Below are positions 60,147 through 64,000 of a stretch of 64,000 nt of DNA, one piece after another; within the stretch, counting starts at the first letter, position 1; each line of letters opens with the position of its first letter. The position numbers and the translations under genes are program-made. The notes under the pieces were generated by a model. The model had not been told where the DNA came from. It was given only the letters and a program-made list of their open reading frames with translations, and did not search any database. This DNA is from Chloroflexota bacterium (lineage in GTDB: Bacteria > Chloroflexota > Anaerolineae > Aggregatilineales > Phototrophicaceae): contig QUBZ01000007.1 in NCBI GenBank assembly GCA_014338005.1, forward strand, positions 1 through 64,000, in the 5' to 3' direction.

Positions 60147-60677
60147 GTGTCGGATTTGCCGGATTTTGAATCGAATGATGTGGAGCTGACCGAAATCATT
60201 GAACATGACCAGGAAGCGCCCACCGAACGCAGCGCCGCTCGCCGTGTGGCTTTGCAGGTGCTGTACGAAATTGACTGCGTAAAACACCCGGCTGACCAGG
60301 TGATTGATGCGCGCCTGCAAGATTACCCACAGTTGAGCAAACGCGCTGTGCGTTACGTCCGGCGGCTGGTTCATGGCGCGATGCGGAGTCGCAGCCGCCT
60401 GGACACCGTGATCCGGCAGTACGCGCCGGAGTGGCCGCTGGAACAGATCGCCATAGTAGATCGTAACATCCTGCGGATAGCGATTTATGAGTTGGTAGCG
60501 CAGCCTTCCACGCCGGTCGGGGTGGTGATAGCCGAGGCGGTGGAACTGGCCGGTTTGTTCGGCGCGGAGGGCGCGCCGCGTTTTATTAACGGCGTATTGG
60601 GCGCGCTGGCCGAAACGGTAGACAATCTGCGCGCCGCCTGGGCTTCCGAAACGTCTGGAACCGGAAACGGAGAGTGA
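60147..60677 (+). CDS. nusB: transcription antitermination protein NusB
   Basis: 176 residues, GTG start with AAAGGGA 5-6 nt upstream. The core is AARRVALQVLYEID, LDTVIRQYAPEWPLEQIAIVDRNILRIAIYEL, VVIAEAVELAGLFGAEGAPRFINGVLGAL. This is the usual NusB helical bundle binding boxA RNA with NusE. An N-terminal ~30-residue acidic extension is present. tatC follows 3 bp downstream. Confidence 0.93.
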   Translation: MSDLPDFESNDVELTEIIEHDQEAPTERSAARRVALQVLYEIDCVKHPADQVIDARLQDYPQLSKRAVRYVRRLVHGAMRSRSRLDTVIRQYAPEWPLEQIAIVDRNILRIAIYELVAQPSTPVGVVIAEAVELAGLFGAEGAPRFINGVLGALAETVDNLRAAWASETSGTGNGE

Positions 60678-60680
60678 AGG

Positions 60681-61478
60681 ATGGTTTCCCGGTTGAGATT
60701 TCCCCGTTCGCGTAAACCTGCGCCGGAGCTGCCGGATAACGAATCGGTTCAAGAGCCGGCAGAAACCGGCGGCCCCCGGATGGGTTTTTTTGAACATTTG
60801 GAGGAACTGCGGCGGCGGTTGTTCCGGGCGGCGCTGGCGCTGGTTTTTGGAACGGGCATCGGCATTGCCGCCGCCACGCCGGTGCTGCAATATCTGATCG
60901 CCCCTTATGGCGAGCGGCTGCAAACGCTGGGGCCGACCGAATCGGTCGTTTCGTACTTTCGCGTTTCGTTGATGATCGGCGGCATCCTGGCGATTCCGGT
61001 CATCACGTACCAACTGCTGATGTTCGTCCTGCCCGGCCTGACCGCCAGAGAACGGCGCTTTTTGCTGATGTCGCTGCCGGCCATCACGCTGCTGTTCCTG
61101 GTGGGCGTGGCGTTTGCCTGGTTTATCCTCGTCCCGCCGGCGCTGGGCTTTTTGCAAAGCTTCCAGCCGGATTTGTTCAAGCCGGAGTGGACAGCCGACC
61201 TGTATCTGGGGTTTGTGACGGCGCTGCTGTTCTGGATGGGGGTGGCGTTCGAGACGCCGCTGGTGTTTTTTGTGCTGGCGCTGCTCGGAATGGTGCGCGC
61301 CGGGACGCTGCTGCGGAATTGGCGAATTGCCGTCGTGGGGGCGTCGGTGGCGGCGGCGCTCATCACGCCGACCATTGACCCGGTGAATATGTTTCTGGTG
61401 ATGGGGCCGCTGCTGGGACTGTATGCCCTCAGCATTTTTCTGGTGGTAATCGGGCGGCGAATCGCCAAAGTGGATTGA
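60681..61478 (+). CDS. tatC: Sec-independent protein translocase TatC
   Basis: 265 residues, six TM helices. MGFFEHLEELRRRLFRAALAL (~34-54) contains the twin-arginine receptor Glu; the N-terminal ~33 residues are an extension. The PAITLLFLVGVAFAWFILVPPAL and YLGFVTALLFWMGVAFETPLVFF segments and ALITPTIDPVNMFLVMGPL are diagnostic. It recognises folded Tat substrates. No tatA or tatB is adjacent. Its stop overlaps the next ATG (TGATG). Confidence 0.92.
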   Translation: MVSRLRFPRSRKPAPELPDNESVQEPAETGGPRMGFFEHLEELRRRLFRAALALVFGTGIGIAAATPVLQYLIAPYGERLQTLGPTESVVSYFRVSLMIGGILAIPVITYQLLMFVLPGLTARERRFLLMSLPAITLLFLVGVAFAWFILVPPALGFLQSFQPDLFKPEWTADLYLGFVTALLFWMGVAFETPLVFFVLALLGMVRAGTLLRNWRIAVVGASVAAALITPTIDPVNMFLVMGPLLGLYALSIFLVVIGRRIAKVD

Positions 61479-62431
61479 TGTTGGATGAGACGGAGCGCCC
61501 CCGCCGGGGTGCTGTTCGCACCCGCGTATACTGGCTGCGGCTGGCGCAGCTGTTCCTGGTGGCGCTGGTTGGGGCGCTGTTTTTGCTGCCTTTTTTGATG
61601 GGTGCGTTCAGCATGTGGGTGCTAACACGCGGCCTGTGCGTGCCGGGCGGCAGCCCCGCCGACCGCGCTATGCCCTATGAAGATATTTTGTTTCCGTCCG
61701 CTAGGGGAATCACTCAGCAGGGCTATTTTATCCCCGGCACAAACGGCGCGACGATCATCCTGATACCGGCTTTTAAAGGCGGCAGGGGGTCGGAACTATA
61801 TTACGCTGAGGTTTTTCATCGCGCCGGCTTTAACGTGCTGACCTTCAATTCGCGCGTTTGCACGTCGCAGGGCTGGATTTCGCTCGGTTATCAGGAAGTT
61901 GAGGATGTTGAGGCGGCCTACGAGTACCTCAAAACACGCCCGGATGTGGACGCCGCGCGGGTCGGCCTGCACGGGTTTTCGTCGGCGGGCGCAACCGGCC
62001 TGATGGCGATGGCGCGGATGCCGGATATACGCTCGGTTTCAGCCGAGGGCGGCTACCACGACTACGCCGAGATGCTGGGCTGGGGGCGCTCGACCAACTT
62101 TTTCGATACGCTCTACCAGCTTGGCGCGGTGGTGGCCTACCCGCTGCTGACCGGCGGCGACATCCATGACCTGAACCCGCTGGATGCCATCGGCAAAATC
62201 GGCCCGCGCCCGGTGCTGCTGGTGTACGGCAGCCGCGAGGTTTCGCTGGCCGGCGCGCGCCTGATGCTGGAACGCGCGCGGGCGAACGGCGTGGACGCCG
62301 ACCTGTGGGTGGTGGAAGGCGCGGGACATGGGGGGTATCTGTGGGCCGCCCCGGACGAATTTGTGACGCGGGTGGTTGGTTTTCATGAAGCGGCTTTATT
62401 GGGTGTACAGGACGGCGAGTCTCCATCATGA
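61478..62431 (+). CDS. membrane-anchored alpha/beta-hydrolase
   Basis: 317 residues, overlapping tatC by one base. A single TM helix (~15-45, LFLVALVGALFLLPFLMGAF) is followed by a hydrolase domain facing outward: TIILIPAFKGGRG (oxyanion), LHGFSSAGATGLMAMA (nucleophile Ser in G-F-S-S-A-G), VLLVYGSREVSL and VEGAGHGGYLW (His). The substrate is unknown. A Tat-coupled position is only contextual. It overlaps the arginase start by 4 nt. Confidence 0.8.
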   Translation: MLDETERPRRGAVRTRVYWLRLAQLFLVALVGALFLLPFLMGAFSMWVLTRGLCVPGGSPADRAMPYEDILFPSARGITQQGYFIPGTNGATIILIPAFKGGRGSELYYAEVFHRAGFNVLTFNSRVCTSQGWISLGYQEVEDVEAAYEYLKTRPDVDAARVGLHGFSSAGATGLMAMARMPDIRSVSAEGGYHDYAEMLGWGRSTNFFDTLYQLGAVVAYPLLTGGDIHDLNPLDAIGKIGPRPVLLVYGSREVSLAGARLMLERARANGVDADLWVVEGAGHGGYLWAAPDEFVTRVVGFHEAALLGVQDGESPS

Positions 62432-63336
62432 CCTCTCGTTTTTCTCAAATGCCGGTGCGCCTGTACGGCGTGCCGATTGACCTGGGACAGAACCGGCGCG
62501 GCGTGGATATGGGGCCGAGCGCGATTCGATATGCCGGCCTGCAAAAGCGCCTGGAGCAGTTGGGGCTGGAGGTTCACGATAAAGGCAATATCGGCGCGCC
62601 GGGCATCGAAGAAGTGCCGGACGCGCCCGCCGAAACGCGGATGCGCCAAGCGCGGGCAATTGCCGAGGTGTGCCGCCATGTTCATGCCGCCATGCTGGAC
62701 ACCATCGCCGCCGGGGAACGCGCGGTTTTCCTGGGCGGCGACCACAGCATCGCCCTGGGTACGGTGTCGGCGGCGCTGTGCCGTCCGGGGCGGGTGGGGG
62801 TGATCTGGGTGGACACCCACGCCGATTTTAACACGCCGGAAACGACCCTCTCCGGCAGTGTGCATGGTATGGTGGTGGCGGCACTGATGGGTTTATGCCC
62901 GCCGCCGCTGGTTATCGGCGAGTGTTTGCTGCGCCCCGACCAGATCGTGATGATCGGCATTCACGACCTTGACCCTGAAGAACGTGTCGCGCTGCGGAAC
63001 AGCGGCATCAAGGTGATGACCATGCGCGCAGTTGACGAAAACGGCATGGCCGATGTGATGCGGGCGGCGCTGCGGGTGCTGGGCAACGTAGACGCGATTC
63101 ACGTCAGTTTTGACATGGACTCGCTCGACCCAAGTATTGCGCCGGGGGTTGGCACGCCGGTTTCGGGCGGGCTGACCATCCGCGAGGCGCACCTGCTGAT
63201 GGAGATGCTGGCCGACGATGAGCGTGTGTGTTCGCTCGATCTGGTCGAGGTCAATCCGATTCTCGATCACCGCAACCGGACAGCCGAGGTCGCGGTTGAC
63301 CTGGCAGCCAGCCTGTTCGGTCAGCAGATTTTGTGA
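62428..63336 (+). CDS. rocF: arginase
   Basis: 302 residues. The ureohydrolase binuclear Mn site is complete: GGDHSIALG (~103), [13 protein letters not shown] (~128), HGM, and [18 protein letters not shown] (~227-244). The full arginase-specific form is seen ([30 protein letters not shown]). It hydrolyses arginine to ornithine and urea. Length fits RocF-type enzymes. It is the last gene of the nusB-tatC-hydrolase-arginase run. Confidence 0.92.
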   Translation: MTSRFSQMPVRLYGVPIDLGQNRRGVDMGPSAIRYAGLQKRLEQLGLEVHDKGNIGAPGIEEVPDAPAETRMRQARAIAEVCRHVHAAMLDTIAAGERAVFLGGDHSIALGTVSAALCRPGRVGVIWVDTHADFNTPETTLSGSVHGMVVAALMGLCPPPLVIGECLLRPDQIVMIGIHDLDPEERVALRNSGIKVMTMRAVDENGMADVMRAALRVLGNVDAIHVSFDMDSLDPSIAPGVGTPVSGGLTIREAHLLMEMLADDERVCSLDLVEVNPILDHRNRTAEVAVDLAASLFGQQIL

Positions 63337-63372
63337 GCTAAAAACGATCTGAACGTGATAAAAGGGGCTGTT

Positions 63373-64000
63373 GTGCAGGAAAACCACACGAACCGAACAT
63401 TGATCGCGCCGCATGGTGGCACGTTGATTAACCGGCTGCGCGCCGGCGAAAGCGGCCTGCTGGCGCGCGCTCAGGCTGCGCCGGGCGTGCGTTTGTCCGA
63501 TGTGGCGCTTTCCGACCTGGAACTGATCGCCCAGGGTGTTTACAGCCCGCTGACCGGCTTCATGGGGCCGGCGGCTTATCGTTCGGTTATCGAGGATATG
63601 CACCTGCCCAACGGCCTGCCCTGGACGCTGCCGGTCACGCTGGCAGTGGATTCTGACGCTGCTGAATCGCTGCGTGTCGGCGCGGATGTCGGCCTGATGG
63701 ACGGGGCGGGGCGGCTGGTTGGGCTGCTGGAGCTGAGCGAAAAATTCCTCTACGATAAAATCCGCGAGGCGCAGCTTGTTTATGGGACGACCGATGCGCC
63801 GCATCCCGGCGTGGCGCGCCTGTACGCGCAGGGGGATGTGTATCTGGCCGGGGACATCTGGCTGTTTGAGCTTCGTCCATCCGCTTTTCCCGATCTGGCG
63901 CTGACGCCGGAGCAGACGCGGCAGATTTTTGTCGAACGCGGCTGGCGGCAGGTAGTGGCCTTCCAGACGCGCAACCCGATTCACCGCGCCCATGAGTACC
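63373..64000 (+). CDS. sat: sulfate adenylyltransferase, N-terminal part (3' truncated by window edge)
   Basis: The first ~209 residues are visible. GTG 63373 has AAGGGG upstream. LIAPHGGTLINRL, DLELIAQGVYSPLTGFMG, the PUA-like domain and VAFQTRNPIHRAHEY (ATP-binding QTRNPxHRxH motif) are the hallmarks of dissimilatory-type/ATP sulfurylase Sat. It activates sulfate to APS. The remaining C-terminal half is outside the window. Confidence 0.93.
   Translation, partial: MQENHTNRTLIAPHGGTLINRLRAGESGLLARAQAAPGVRLSDVALSDLELIAQGVYSPLTGFMGPAAYRSVIEDMHLPNGLPWTLPVTLAVDSDAAESLRVGADVGLMDGAGRLVGLLELSEKFLYDKIREAQLVYGTTDAPHPGVARLYAQGDVYLAGDIWLFELRPSAFPDLALTPEQTRQIFVERGWRQVVAFQTRNPIHRAHEY

Overview
The window is dense (about one gene per kilobase), GC-rich (I judge roughly 60%, not counted), and encodes genes on both strands in short operons. 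The gene mix suggests a Chloroflexota bacterium, probably Anaerolineae-like. The hints are a very large GT39-type membrane protein, Thr/Pro-rich 'TPTPT' secreted proteins, tandem DegV/FakA genes, a TIR/formylglycine-enzyme-fold protein, cobamide methyl-transfer genes, and a sugar ABC operon without its own ATPase. The taxon is an inference. There is no rRNA, CRISPR array, prophage, transposase or origin.

Layout. 1-5.6 kb: 3' end of a VWA/FHA protein, a phosphoribosyltransferase, a giant membrane glycosyltransferase, and a fluoride riboswitch with its terminator in front of an unrecognised one-TM protein. tRNA-Val(CAC) and an NAGPA-like lipoprotein follow. 5.7-13.4 kb: an XdhD-type molybdenum hydroxylase whose fused ferredoxin domain has no cluster cysteines, its FAD-subunit homologue, a NagD-like phosphatase, and AT-rich accessory patches. 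Those patches hold HicAB relics, a small orphan ORF and a PD-(D/E)XK-like protein. 13.4-23.5 kb: an ICMT/PEMT-type methyltransferase, an orphan histidine kinase, a SAM methyltransferase, a class-V aminotransferase, a frameshifted TIR-FGE gene invaded by palindromes, a WapI-like protein, a TPR protein, lysC behind an attenuator-like leader, and two tRNA-Ser genes. 23.6-37.9 kb: mostly housekeeping (rlmN, rpe, rpmB, fakA and two degV genes, recG, coaD) plus secreted and membrane proteins. 38-47.7 kb: a formate/nitrite channel, then a minus-strand run (double thioredoxin, S9 peptidase, ABC-2 permease, HAD hydrolase, ComEC, tyrosine phosphatase).

47.7-55.4 kb is a carbohydrate locus: a LacI regulator with tandem operator-like repeats, a solute-binding protein, two permeases, a trehalose-synthase-like GH13 enzyme, an internally deleted GH38 mannosidase relic, and a class-I aldolase. 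The second permease carries a c-type cytochrome domain (CxxCH) in its first extracytoplasmic loop. 55.5-60.1 kb is a corrinoid methyl-transfer module: corrinoid protein, RamA-type reductive activator, homocysteine methyltransferase and a DUF1638 protein. 60.1-64 kb: nusB, tatC, an alpha/beta hydrolase, arginase and the start of sulfate adenylyltransferase.

The two most promising leads are the fluoride riboswitch in front of a protein that is neither CrcB/Fluc nor a ClC-F antiporter, and the sugar permease-cytochrome c fusion. Secondary leads are the cysteine-free molybdenum hydroxylase, the Met/Thr-rich leader peptide before lysC, the hairpin holding the rpmB ribosome binding site, and palindromic repeats translated in frame inside the TIR-FGE gene.
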